A stretch of DNA of 64,000 nt from Nocardia iowensis (lineage in GTDB: Bacteria > Actinomycetota > Actinomycetes > Mycobacteriales > Mycobacteriaceae): the NCBI RefSeq assembly GCF_019222765.1, contig NZ_CP078145.1:248001-312000 (forward strand), in the 5' to 3' direction. Below the pieces are notes generated by a model. The model searched no databases and was not told the DNA's origin. It saw only the letters and a program-made list of their open reading frames with translations. A program made the position numbers and the translations under genes. Below are positions 1 through 6,240 of this stretch, piece by piece. The stretch's first letter is position 1. The number at the start of each line of letters is the position of its first letter.

Positions 1-39
1 GCCGCCCTGCTCGACACCTTCTTCCGCACCCAGCGCTGA
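1..39 (+). CDS. C-terminal end of a cut-off protein (possibly tRNA adenosine deaminase)
   Basis: The first thirteen codons read A-A-L-L-D-T-F-F-R-T-Q-R and then TGA, so a rightward gene enters from outside the window. A tail of this kind directly upstream of a tRNA-Ser gene recalls the TadA-type deaminase next to tRNA-Ser in mycobacteria, but twelve residues cannot prove this. The reading frame is supported by GC-rich third positions. Confidence 0.45.
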   Translation, partial: AALLDTFFRTQR

Positions 40-143
40 CCTCCCGACGCACTCCGCACCCCGCGTCGTGCGCCAAGTCACACCACACCCGCAGCTCCCC
101 TGGGGATTTAGCGATCAGGCAGCGTTCCGGTATGGTTGTCGGC

Positions 144-234
144 GGTGGCGTGTCCGAGCGGCCTAAGGAGCACGCCTCGAAAGCGTGTGAGGGGTAACCC
201 CCCTCCGAGGGTTCAAATCCCTCCGCCACCGCCA
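144..234 (+). tRNA. tRNA-Ser (anticodon CGA)
   Basis: The acceptor arms GGTGGCG (144-150) and CGCCACC (224-230) pair fully, followed by discriminator G and an encoded CCA at 232-234. The anticodon stem CACGC/GCGTG encloses the loop CTCGAAA with anticodon CGA at 178-180. The T arm GAGGG-TTCAAAT-CCCTC is perfect, and a long variable arm, as expected for serine, lies between them. The 91-nt length fits a class II tRNA. The 3' end of such genes is a usual integration target. Confidence 0.96.
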
Positions 235-235
235 A

Positions 236-270
236 AGCCCCTCACCTGTTCAACAGGTGAGGGGCTATTT
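236..270 (+). terminator. Rho-independent terminator of the tRNA-Ser gene
   Basis: AGCCCCTCACCTGTT (236-250) is followed immediately by its near-perfect complement ending at 266, giving about 14 paired bases with a tiny loop, then ATTT. It starts two bases after the encoded CCA. Confidence 0.9.
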
Positions 271-358
271 CGCTATGCGCAGGGCATCACGCTCGGGTCG
301 TTTTGCGATCCGGCATGCAGCAACGTTACCGGCTCCGGATTTCCGTCAGGCAACAAAA

Positions 359-868
359 TCAGAGAAGGTTCTTGGTTGTCAGCCAAGCATCCCAGTCCGC
401 TACGGCGGCGTTTGCGAGAGCCAATGCGTCGTGAACATTGCCGTGGTCTGCGGTTATCGTCCAGGTGTGCTGCGTCCGACCGCCTTCGCTCTCATCATGG
501 GTAACGGTGCCGTCGGACTGCACCGTTGCCTTCGCAGGTGACATTCTGCGTTGAAACTTCCGCGTGCCGACCGCCAGCGGTGCGCGGCGAGCTTTTCAGA
601 TTCAAATGCTTGGCCCCGTTGGCGATGTCGGCGCACGCGGCCAGCGCGACCGAGCGACTAACCGTCCTCTCGCGGCGCGTTCGAGATGGCTTGTCGCCGT
701 ATCGAACTTGATCCAGTCCTTTAGCTTGTAGGCCTCTTCGAAGAACGCGTAGAGCGAGTCGCGGGCGTCGTCTGAGCCAGCATCTTCGATTGGGCTGCAT
801 GCGATTACAAGACGTTGGTGCGCCCGGCGCATGCGTTCGTACTGGTCGCCCCATCCCTCATTCAGCAT
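359..868 (-). pseudogene. Frameshifted accessory protein gene
   Basis: One protein appears to be spread over three frames. It opens at ATG 868 behind AAGGAG (MLNEGWGD...), continues in a second frame from about 670 (...VALAACADIANGAKHL) and ends in a third frame from about 540 to TGA 359 (...DALALANAAVADWDAWL). Joined, the pieces resemble a small accessory family I recall near integrases in actinobacteria, containing a YAFFEEAYKLKDWIK-like stretch and an ACADIANGAKHL-like stretch. The two frame changes suggest decay, although sequencing errors would look the same. It sits just downstream of a tRNA-Ser gene, a common integration site; no integrase is present. Confidence 0.5.
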
Positions 869-1067
869 GACGGGCTCCTTGGTGTATGCCGCGCAGAGGC
901 GAAGGGAGACAAGGTATACGAGTGCTACCGATCGGTTAACATTCGATCCGGCTGAAGAGGACGAGCTGGAACAGCCGCACCCAAGGGGGGTCCCCTGCCT
1001 GGCGTTATGTGTCACCGTTCCGTATAGCGGAAGCACCGTTGTACGGGTCCCGGGGTCGCAGCGTAGC

Positions 1068-1565
1068 TCAACCGTGCAAGACCGTTATGAACACCGTTAC
1101 TCCGAGCGCAACCAGCGCAAGTACCTGGATCACCAGTCCGATCCCCACCCATTTGGCTTTGAGATCGGTGGATGTTCGCAGGGTACGCAACGTCTCCACC
1201 GCAAGGGTGGACAGGTAGTTCCGGGCGTCCACCTCATCATCTATCCAGTGGTCTGCCGACACCATGACGGCAAGAGTGTCCGCCGCCGCAACGGCATACC
1301 AGCGATTCCATCCCGCGATGGCGCCGCAAATAGCGGCCCCAACGAACAACAGCAACGTCACAGTGCCCATCGGTAACACCGCCGAGGGCAAGCGTGTAGT
1401 GGCGGGTGTCTTGACCAGCGCAGCTACGCCAGCTAAGAGGGTGAACAGCGCCCCTGAGGTGGTGACCAATGCTTGGCCACGCGCATCGAAGGTCGCTCGC
1501 CGCTCACGCTCGGTCTTCAGTTCGGTTTCGATGAACGCCGCGTAGGTTTGGCCCTGCTCAGTCAC
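1068..1565 (-). CDS. Three-span membrane protein, possible effector type
   Basis: The 165-residue protein starts at GTG 1565 behind AGGAG. It has a charged amphipathic N-terminus (about 1-30, KTERERRATFDARG), hydrophobic segments at about 32-51 and 64-84, a cytosolic stretch of roughly 55 residues and a last span at about 139-161 close to the C-terminus. The layout (ERR/A-rich helix before two spans) resembles small membrane effectors of the Pycsar/DUF5706 kind, but no cyclase gene is adjacent, so this is only a possibility. Its start overlaps the stop of the preceding basic micro-protein by eight bases, so the two are probably translationally coupled. Confidence 0.6.
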   Translation of the reverse strand: MTEQGQTYAAFIETELKTERERRATFDARGQALVTTSGALFTLLAGVAALVKTPATTRLPSAVLPMGTVTLLLFVGAAICGAIAGWNRWYAVAAADTLAVMVSADHWIDDEVDARNYLSTLAVETLRTLRTSTDLKAKWVGIGLVIQVLALVALGVTVFITVLHG

Positions 1566-1710
1566 GGCGCTTCTCCTGAGGATGGGCGCGCTTTCCGCGG
1601 ACGTTCTCGACCTTGAGCCACCCTTTGTCCGTCGGTGGCGGTTTCGGCGGTGGCTTACGGTCCGGTGCGGCCTTGTCACCTGAGTTCTTCGGTTCATGAT
1701 CGTTCGACAT
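1558..1710 (-). CDS. Proline/lysine-rich micro-protein, coupled to the membrane protein
   Basis: This 50-residue frame opens with MSNDHEPK, carries a Lys/Pro-rich core (KPPPKPPP) and ends with EKRRD. Its TGA overlaps the GTG of the downstream membrane protein (GTGACTGA), an arrangement typical of translational coupling. No clear ribosome site precedes the ATG. I do not recognise a family. The basic, disordered composition suggests a small cytosolic partner or simply a leader peptide. It is too short for most ORF callers. Confidence 0.45.
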   Translation of the reverse strand: MSNDHEPKNSGDKAAPDRKPPPKPPPTDKGWLKVENVRGKRAHPQEKRRD

Positions 1711-1945
1711 ACTGGTTTATCGCGCGGCACATCCCAGGCGTTATATCAATCACACATTAATTGATGGTTGATGTCGACATGGCGCGGAAGTCCTTCGGTT
1801 TGTCCGAAGCGGCGGGTGATCGCTCGCTGGTGCTCACCGCGCTGAGGCTGTACGGGTTCGTTTGTTAACGACCCGCCTCCGGATGTCTCAGAGCTCCGCG
1901 CTCCCGCTGTGCCGTGCGGACTACGACGGCGTCGCTGACCGGTCC

Positions 1946-2383
1946 CTATCCCAGGCGCGGGCAGGAGCTGCCGGTGTCGAATCCGGTGCCTACGACTTCG
2001 ACGGGGATGTAGGCCTGCGAGGTGTACTGGCCGGGGATGCTCTGGATGGCGATGAGGTTTTGCGGGCCGATGCGGGTGGGGGTCCAGGTGGTGGTGACGG
2101 TGTTGTTCTCCGGGTGGTGGACGGCCTCGCCGGGGATCCGTTCGCCATTGCCGGGGATGACGCCGCCCGCGAGCATGAAGAACACCGAGCCAGGCGGGAT
2201 CTCGGAATCGGTGACCGTCGCGGTCACCTGGTAGCGGCAGCCGGTCAGGAGGCCGTCGGGGCCGACGGCGACGCTGACAGCGGTCACGTCGGCGTACGCC
2301 GGGGCGCCGGATACGGCGACTGTGACGGTCATGGCCGCGAAGGCCGCGGCGCTGACCACGGCGCGGGAGAGGGACCTGCTCAT
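1946..2383 (-). CDS. Secreted Ig-like-fold protein
   Basis: The 145-residue precursor has a clear Sec signal peptide (positive MSRSLSR, hydrophobic core, cleavage after APAYA at about residue 31). The rest is a predicted beta sandwich with two Cys (GCRYQV and SSCPRLG) that could form a disulphide, and the YQVTATVTD / PQNLIAIQ strand patterns typical of Nocardia Ig-like exported proteins. AAGGAGG lies eight bases before ATG. The HxlR-type gene upstream ends only four bases away, so the two are likely co-transcribed. The ligand or role is unknown. Confidence 0.75.
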   Translation of the reverse strand: MSRSLSRAVVSAAAFAAMTVTVAVSGAPAYADVTAVSVAVGPDGLLTGCRYQVTATVTDSEIPPGSVFFMLAGGVIPGNGERIPGEAVHHPENNTVTTTWTPTRIGPQNLIAIQSIPGQYTSQAYIPVEVVGTGFDTGSSCPRLG

Positions 2384-2387
2384 CGTG

Positions 2388-2771
2388 CTACCTCCTTGAT
2401 TGGAATTTCACGATGTCCTCGGTATTCACACTGACCCATTCCAACAGCCCGTGCAATTGTTCCGCCACTTCCTTACCCATGGGGGTGAGCGCGTAGGAGA
2501 CCTTCGGCGGGGTGGTCGGCTCCACGGTGCGCTCGGTGAGGCCGTAGCCGGTGAAGGTGCGGAGATTCTGCGACAGCATCTTCTCGCTGATGCCACCGAT
2601 CCGGTCACGCAGCACATGGAATCGCATCGGGCCATCGCGCAGGGACGCCAGGATCAGGACTCCCCAACGACTGGTCAGCTTGTCGAGGACGGTGCGGGCC
2701 GGGCAATCGCTGTCGAATACGTCACGTCCGTGTGCGGTCGACGACCCATTGTCCTGGAAACCTACTTCCAC
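2388..2771 (-). CDS. HxlR-family winged-helix regulator
   Basis: The 127-residue protein has the HxlR layout: an N-terminal CPARTVLDKLTSRWG block with the conserved Cys and Trp, then RFHVLRDRIGGISEKMLSQNLR (recognition helix) and the YALTPMGKEV wing. The best start is GTG 2771. It is divergent from an NmrA-type oxidoreductase gene 62 bases away, with an inverted repeat between them, so it probably represses that gene and itself, possibly in response to an electrophile or quinone through the Cys. It shares a transcript with the secreted Ig-like protein. Confidence 0.9.
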   Translation of the reverse strand: MEVGFQDNGSSTAHGRDVFDSDCPARTVLDKLTSRWGVLILASLRDGPMRFHVLRDRIGGISEKMLSQNLRTFTGYGLTERTVEPTTPPKVSYALTPMGKEVAEQLHGLLEWVSVNTEDIVKFQSRR

Positions 2772-2780
2772 GCTATGAGC

Positions 2781-2812
2781 TTACTTCTAGGTAGGCCCTT
2801 ACCTGAAGTTAG
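2781..2812. promoter_or_regulatory. Inverted-repeat operator in the HxlR/NmrA intergenic region
   Basis: The half-sites TTACTTCTAGGTA and TTACCTGAAGTTA form an imperfect dyad (one half has an extra base) centred near 2796, in the 62-bp gap between the divergent genes. This is where an HxlR dimer would be expected to bind. The sequence is less GC-rich than its surroundings. Confidence 0.55.
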
Positions 2813-2833
2813 CTCCATTCGTATGGTGAGCCC

Positions 2834-3688
2834 ATGGTTCAACCAAACAGGATTCTGGTGATCGGTGCGACCGGTCACGTTGGCGGACAAGTGGTTTCGC
2901 AGCTCGCGACTACCGGGATCGCGGTCCGCGCACTCGTCCGCAAGCCCGATGCGGCATCGCTGCCCGCCGAGGTGGAGGTCGTGCCCGGCGATCTATCCGT
3001 GCCGGACACCCCGACCCGGGCGCTCGACGGAGTGGACGCGGTATATCTGACCTGGCCGATGTTGTCCGCCGACATCGCGAGCTCCGTGGTGAAAGCGATT
3101 GCCGGACAAGCGGGTCGCATCGTCCTGCTGTCCTCCGGCGCGGTCCGTGACGACGTCGACGAGCAGGACAATCCGATCGGCCGGGCGCACGCGATCATCG
3201 AACGGCCGATCGTGGAATCCGGACTGGAATGGACCTTCCTGCGACCGCATGGTTTTGCGACCAACACGCTGGAATGGGCGCCGCAGATCCGCGCGGGCAA
3301 TGTGGTGCGCGGCGCGTACGGAGCGGCGTCGATGACCCTGCTGCACGAGGCCGACATCGCCGCGGTCGCTGTGCGCGCGTTGACGACCGAGGGGCACGCC
3401 GGGGCGCGATATGAGCTGACCGGGTCGGCGTCGCTGAGCCGAGTCGACCAGGTAGCGGCCATCGGCCGGGCACTGGGTCGTCCGCTGGAATGGAAGGAGA
3501 TCACGCCGGAGCAGGCCAAGCAGTACATGCGGTGGGTCCCGCCGGAGTACGCGGACTTCGTGCTCGCCGGACTCGCGGCGATGGTCGACGCGCCTGGCCA
3601 GCCGACGTCGACGGTGCGGGATGTCACCGGGTCACCCGCCCGCGGTTACGCCGAGTGGGCAGCCGACCACGCTGCGGACTTTCGCTGA
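2834..3688 (+). CDS. NmrA-like NAD(P)-binding oxidoreductase
   Basis: The 284-residue protein is an atypical short-chain dehydrogenase. The N-terminal ILVIGATGHVGG is the glycine-rich dinucleotide motif, VRALVRKPDA is the second strand whose Arg favours NADP(H), and the mid-protein VLLSSGAV and FLRPHGFATN blocks fit NmrA/AzoB/quinone-reductase-like members. No YxxxK catalytic pair is obvious, as usual for this group. A close paralog lies at 40.4 kb. It is divergent from the HxlR-type regulator and probably controlled by it, suggesting a role in handling reactive quinones or aldehydes. The start is ATG 2834, with a weak GGTGAG upstream. Confidence 0.88.
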   Translation: MVQPNRILVIGATGHVGGQVVSQLATTGIAVRALVRKPDAASLPAEVEVVPGDLSVPDTPTRALDGVDAVYLTWPMLSADIASSVVKAIAGQAGRIVLLSSGAVRDDVDEQDNPIGRAHAIIERPIVESGLEWTFLRPHGFATNTLEWAPQIRAGNVVRGAYGAASMTLLHEADIAAVAVRALTTEGHAGARYELTGSASLSRVDQVAAIGRALGRPLEWKEITPEQAKQYMRWVPPEYADFVLAGLAAMVDAPGQPTSTVRDVTGSPARGYAEWAADHAADFR

Positions 3689-3708
3689 CGACAACTGTCA
3701 GCTGGTCG

Positions 3709-4326
3709 TCAAACGCCGCGGGAGAAAAGCCGGACCGGTGGCGGAACCTTGTAACCGGCGGTCTTGATGAATCGTGCGCTGACCCGCGCGTCCCTACTCT
3801 CCAGCGGGTCGGCGCCGACGGTGTTCATCAGCCGATTGATCACGTTGAACGTGGTGCCCACCCAGACGGCCTCGTCGAACGCCTCGGCGGAAACGCCCGC
3901 GTGCCGGACCTTGTCGGCGTCGCCGGTGGTGAGACCGTCGGGGTCGCGGGTCATCTTCCGGAGGAAGTCGAGCATCGCCTGCGCCTCGGGGCGCAGTGGC
4001 GAAACATCCCCGTCCGCCAATGCCAGCCGCACGACATTGATATCCGTATACACGCCCGCGATCGCATGATGGGCCGACGCGCAGAAGGGGCATTCGTTCG
4101 CCTGCGAGGTGGCGGTAGCGAAGATCTCGCGTTCGGCCACCGTCCAGAACGAGGGCCCACGCATGGCCTGCTGGATGAGTTCGGACAGCGGTGACCCGAA
4201 GAAGCGGTGCCGATAGAACAGCACCTTCAGTACCGCGGGAACCTCCATCCGGCTGAACAGCTCCATCGTGCGGAGCACCACTCGGGTCGGCCGGTCATGG
4301 CCGGATTCGATTGCGCCGATCCACAT
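3709..4326 (-). CDS. AhpD-like/carboxymuconolactone decarboxylase family protein
   Basis: This 205-residue protein contains the CPFCASAHH signature (CxxC followed by His) that defines the AhpD-like peroxidase fold, preceded by an alpha-helical region (FWTVAEREIFATATSQAN). In AhpD these residues reduce peroxides using thiol electrons. The start is ATG 4326 (MWIGAIES), one base after the stop of the small upstream gene and behind GGAAGGA, so the pair is an operon. The frame stays open upstream, but that extension overlaps the preceding gene and has poor coding character. Confidence 0.85.
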   Translation of the reverse strand: MWIGAIESGHDRPTRVVLRTMELFSRMEVPAVLKVLFYRHRFFGSPLSELIQQAMRGPSFWTVAEREIFATATSQANECPFCASAHHAIAGVYTDINVVRLALADGDVSPLRPEAQAMLDFLRKMTRDPDGLTTGDADKVRHAGVSAEAFDEAVWVGTTFNVINRLMNTVGADPLESRDARVSARFIKTAGYKVPPPVRLFSRGV

Positions 4327-4327
4327 T

Positions 4328-4651
4328 TCAGTGTCCTTCCCACGCGCGGCGGGCGGCGCGCAGGCGCCGGTCGGCCGCGCCGTAAGCCGCGACAACGGCC
4401 GCCTCGAAGATCTGGTCGTCGCTGTGGCCCGCCGCCGACAACGCGGCGATGGTCTCCTCGGTGACCCGGTACGAACGCTCCGCGACCAGATCGGTGAAGG
4501 CGGCCAGCTCAGCGGGGATGCCGTCATCGCCCGCGGAATCGGCTGTCTGCCTACGGATCTGCCGCCGCACCTCGGTGGGCAACTGCCCTGGCGCGGACTC
4601 GACATGCTCGCCGAACGCCTGCCATTTCTCGTTCATCGACTGCCGTCCCAT
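4328..4651 (-). CDS. Small helical protein paired with the AhpD-like gene
   Basis: The 107-residue, largely alpha-helical and charged protein includes the block ERSYRVTEETIAALSAAGHSD, which looks like a truncated AhpD/CMD-type helical bundle lacking the CxxC motif. It ends one base before the AhpD-like start, so the two should be made together and may form a complex. Two starts are possible (ATG 4651 or ATG 4636). Exact function unknown. Confidence 0.7.
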   Translation of the reverse strand: MGRQSMNEKWQAFGEHVESAPGQLPTEVRRQIRRQTADSAGDDGIPAELAAFTDLVAERSYRVTEETIAALSAAGHSDDQIFEAAVVAAYGAADRRLRAARRAWEGH

Positions 4652-4713
4652 CGACCCATTGTCGCTGATCGAGGTCTCCGCCGCGCGCTATCGGAAGAGT
4701 AAGGAGGCCAGCC

Positions 4714-5007
4714 TTATTCGGGCTCCCGACCTTCGGGCCGCAGCACGACGGTGCGCCGTTCCAGGTCGATGCCGACCAACGGCGGCGCGCCCTCCGCGTC
4801 CTCGTCGCGCAGCATCGACACCGACTCGCGGTGGTCCAGTTCCATCCGCTTGGTTCCGTAGAACATCGCCGTGAACTCGTCGGTAAAGGTGCCCGACACC
4901 GGAGTTCGGCGCCGCCTGCGCCGCTTGCCCACCGTCAGCTCGTAGGTCGCGACCAACACCAGCAGGATGATCCAGCCGGGGATCCACCATTGCAGTACCG
5001 CCGCCAT
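4714..5007 (-). CDS. DUF6191-type membrane-anchored small protein
   Basis: This 97-residue protein has one N-terminal membrane span (about 4-22, LQWWIPGWIILLVLVATYEL), a basic stop-transfer run (GKRRRRRRTP) and a conserved C-terminal part, FTDEFTAMFYGTKRMELDHRES, that I recall as DUF6191 of Nocardia and relatives. The predicted topology leaves the conserved part in the cytosol. The start is ATG 5007 (MAAVLQWW); the much longer open frame upstream lacks coding character. Function unknown. Confidence 0.8.
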   Translation of the reverse strand: MAAVLQWWIPGWIILLVLVATYELTVGKRRRRRRTPVSGTFTDEFTAMFYGTKRMELDHRESVSMLRDEDAEGAPPLVGIDLERRTVVLRPEGREPE

Positions 5008-5283
5008 GTCACTCGAACGGATCGGACGCGCCCCGGTGTTCCCTGCGTCACAGACAGGCCGTCGTCGCGTCCCGACTCGGACATTGCCGAGGCGGTTCCG
5101 TGCCTGGTCGGTGGCGCGTAGGTCGCGCCACCCCGCAGCCGATCCACGCCGACGAGCAATAGTTCGGCTGGAGCGGATATTTCGGAGAAACCAGGGTATA
5201 CGCCCGATAGCTAAGTGCGGGAAGGACGTGATGTGCCCATGCGCCGTCGAACAGTCCGCTCGAGACCGATGAGCGAGAGAAAC

Positions 5284-5484
5284 ATGAGAATCGGAAGCAT
5301 TATTGTCCTGGTGTGGTTGCTGATCGGCGTTGTCGCCGCGGCACAGCGCGACTACTTCGATAGCGGCCCGGTGAACTGTGCCGGGTTCGGCACCATCGCG
5401 GTCACCGTGATCGCGGGCCCGCTCAACTACATGGGCGTGAATCCCAAGGTCGCGGATTGTAATGTGCCGCAACCAAGTCCGTAA
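5284..5484 (+). CDS. Tiny membrane protein, copy 1 of 3
   Basis: The 66-residue protein has one N-terminal hydrophobic helix (IGSIIVLVWLLIGVVAAAQ), then QRDYFDSGPVNC, a second hydrophobic stretch (GTIAVTVIAGPLNYMGVNP) and a short tail with a Cys (ADCNVPQPSP). Two conserved Cys flank the second segment. Similar short proteins occur widely in actinobacteria without a known function. ATG 5284 is chosen because it aligns with copy 2; an in-frame ATG exists at 5269. Confidence 0.75.
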   Translation: MRIGSIIVLVWLLIGVVAAAQRDYFDSGPVNCAGFGTIAVTVIAGPLNYMGVNPKVADCNVPQPSP

Positions 5485-5533
5485 TCGACAGCACCGGTGA
5501 GCGCGGACTGCGAACCGGCGCAGCCCATTCGAT

Positions 5534-5563
5534 GACCTCGCACCTGGCGACGGGTGCGAGGTC
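5534..5563 (+). terminator. Hairpin between copies 1 and 2
   Basis: GACCTCGCACC (5534-5544) and GGTGCGAGGTC (5553-5563) are perfectly complementary, with an eight-base loop and no following T-run. It probably attenuates or ends transcription of copy 1, implying that copy 2 has its own promoter. Confidence 0.6.
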
Positions 5564-5665
5564 CGTCGCCTGTCGGCGCGCAGGCAGCATCGTCGCGTTC
5601 GGCGCGTCGCGTCGGGCACCAGATAATGAGGTTGCTCAACGGACGCCGACGAACGAGGCAGCAAT

Positions 5666-5866
5666 ATGAGACTTGGAAGCCTGATTGTCGTGATCTGGCT
5701 GGTTGTCGGCCTGATCGCCGCTGGCCAGCGGGACTATTTCGACAGTGGACCGATCAATTGCGCGAACTTCGGAAATATAGCGCTGACCATCCTCGCCGGC
5801 CCGCTCAATTATCTGGGTGCCAATCCCAAGGTCCCCGACTGCAACGTGCCGCAGCCGAGCCCCTAG
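5666..5866 (+). CDS. Tiny membrane protein, copy 2 of 3
   Basis: This 66-residue protein is collinear with copy 1 (MRLGSLIVVIWLVVGLIAAG, QRDYFDSGPINC, LAGPLNYLGANPKVPDCN, final PQPSP). Both Cys, the DYFDSGP motif and the PLNY motif are kept, so all copies appear to be under selection. The start is ATG 5666 with GAGG ten bases upstream. It is separated from copy 1 by a hairpin and from copy 3 by 59 bases. Confidence 0.78.
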   Translation: MRLGSLIVVIWLVVGLIAAGQRDYFDSGPINCANFGNIALTILAGPLNYLGANPKVPDCNVPQPSP

Positions 5867-5925
5867 GGGATAACTCGTGTTCAGACGGGTATTCCCAGGT
5901 AAGGAGCACGGAAGGGAGCGATGAC

Positions 5926-6186
5926 ATGCGCGACCACGAAATTCGCGACCGCGATGTTCGCGGACGAGCAGTGCGCCATACAGGTACCCGCCTGGTCAGT
6001 TTGCTGCTGCTTGCCTGGCTGGCCATCGGCATGCTCGCCGCGGGTCAGCGCCACTATTTCGACAGCAGCCCGACGAACTGCGCGGGCTGGGGCACGATCG
6101 CCGTCACGGCGATTGCCGGTCCGCTCAACTACATGGGTGTGAACCCGAAGGTCGACGACTGCACGTTGCCGCAGCCGAGTCAGTAA
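5926..6186 (+). CDS. Tiny membrane protein, copy 3 of 3, with extended N-terminus
   Basis: The 86-residue version carries about 20 extra charged residues (MRDHEIRDRDVRGRAVRHTG) before the first span, then the same layout: LVSLLLLAWLAIGMLAAG, QRHYFDSSPTNC, AGPLNYMGVNPKVDDC. An out-of-frame ATG lies five bases upstream; the chosen ATG 5926 has GGGAG at a suitable distance. The charged head suggests a cytosolic partner or a different regulation from copies 1 and 2. It is convergent with the MMPL gene. Confidence 0.75.
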   Translation: MRDHEIRDRDVRGRAVRHTGTRLVSLLLLAWLAIGMLAAGQRHYFDSSPTNCAGWGTIAVTAIAGPLNYMGVNPKVDDCTLPQPSQ

Positions 6187-6191
6187 TAACC

Positions 6192-6235
6192 GAGCACTCG
6201 CCCCAACCCGGCAAACCGGGCGGGGGCGAGTGCTC
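6192..6235. terminator. Bidirectional terminator between the small membrane genes and MMPL 1
   Basis: GAGCACTCGCCCC (6192-6204) pairs with GGGGCGAGTGCTC (6223-6235); inside it a second short stem CCCG/CGGG forms. It lies between convergent genes and would stop both. Confidence 0.8.
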
Positions 6236-6240
6236 CGTAA

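Noticed and set aside
136..504. Frame running through the tRNA-Ser gene
   Set aside because: It covers the tRNA and its terminator, so it cannot be a real protein gene.
1764..1868. 34-codon frame (MVDVDMARKSFGLSEAAG...)
   Set aside because: No ribosome site or known relative; could be a gene relic but unsupported.
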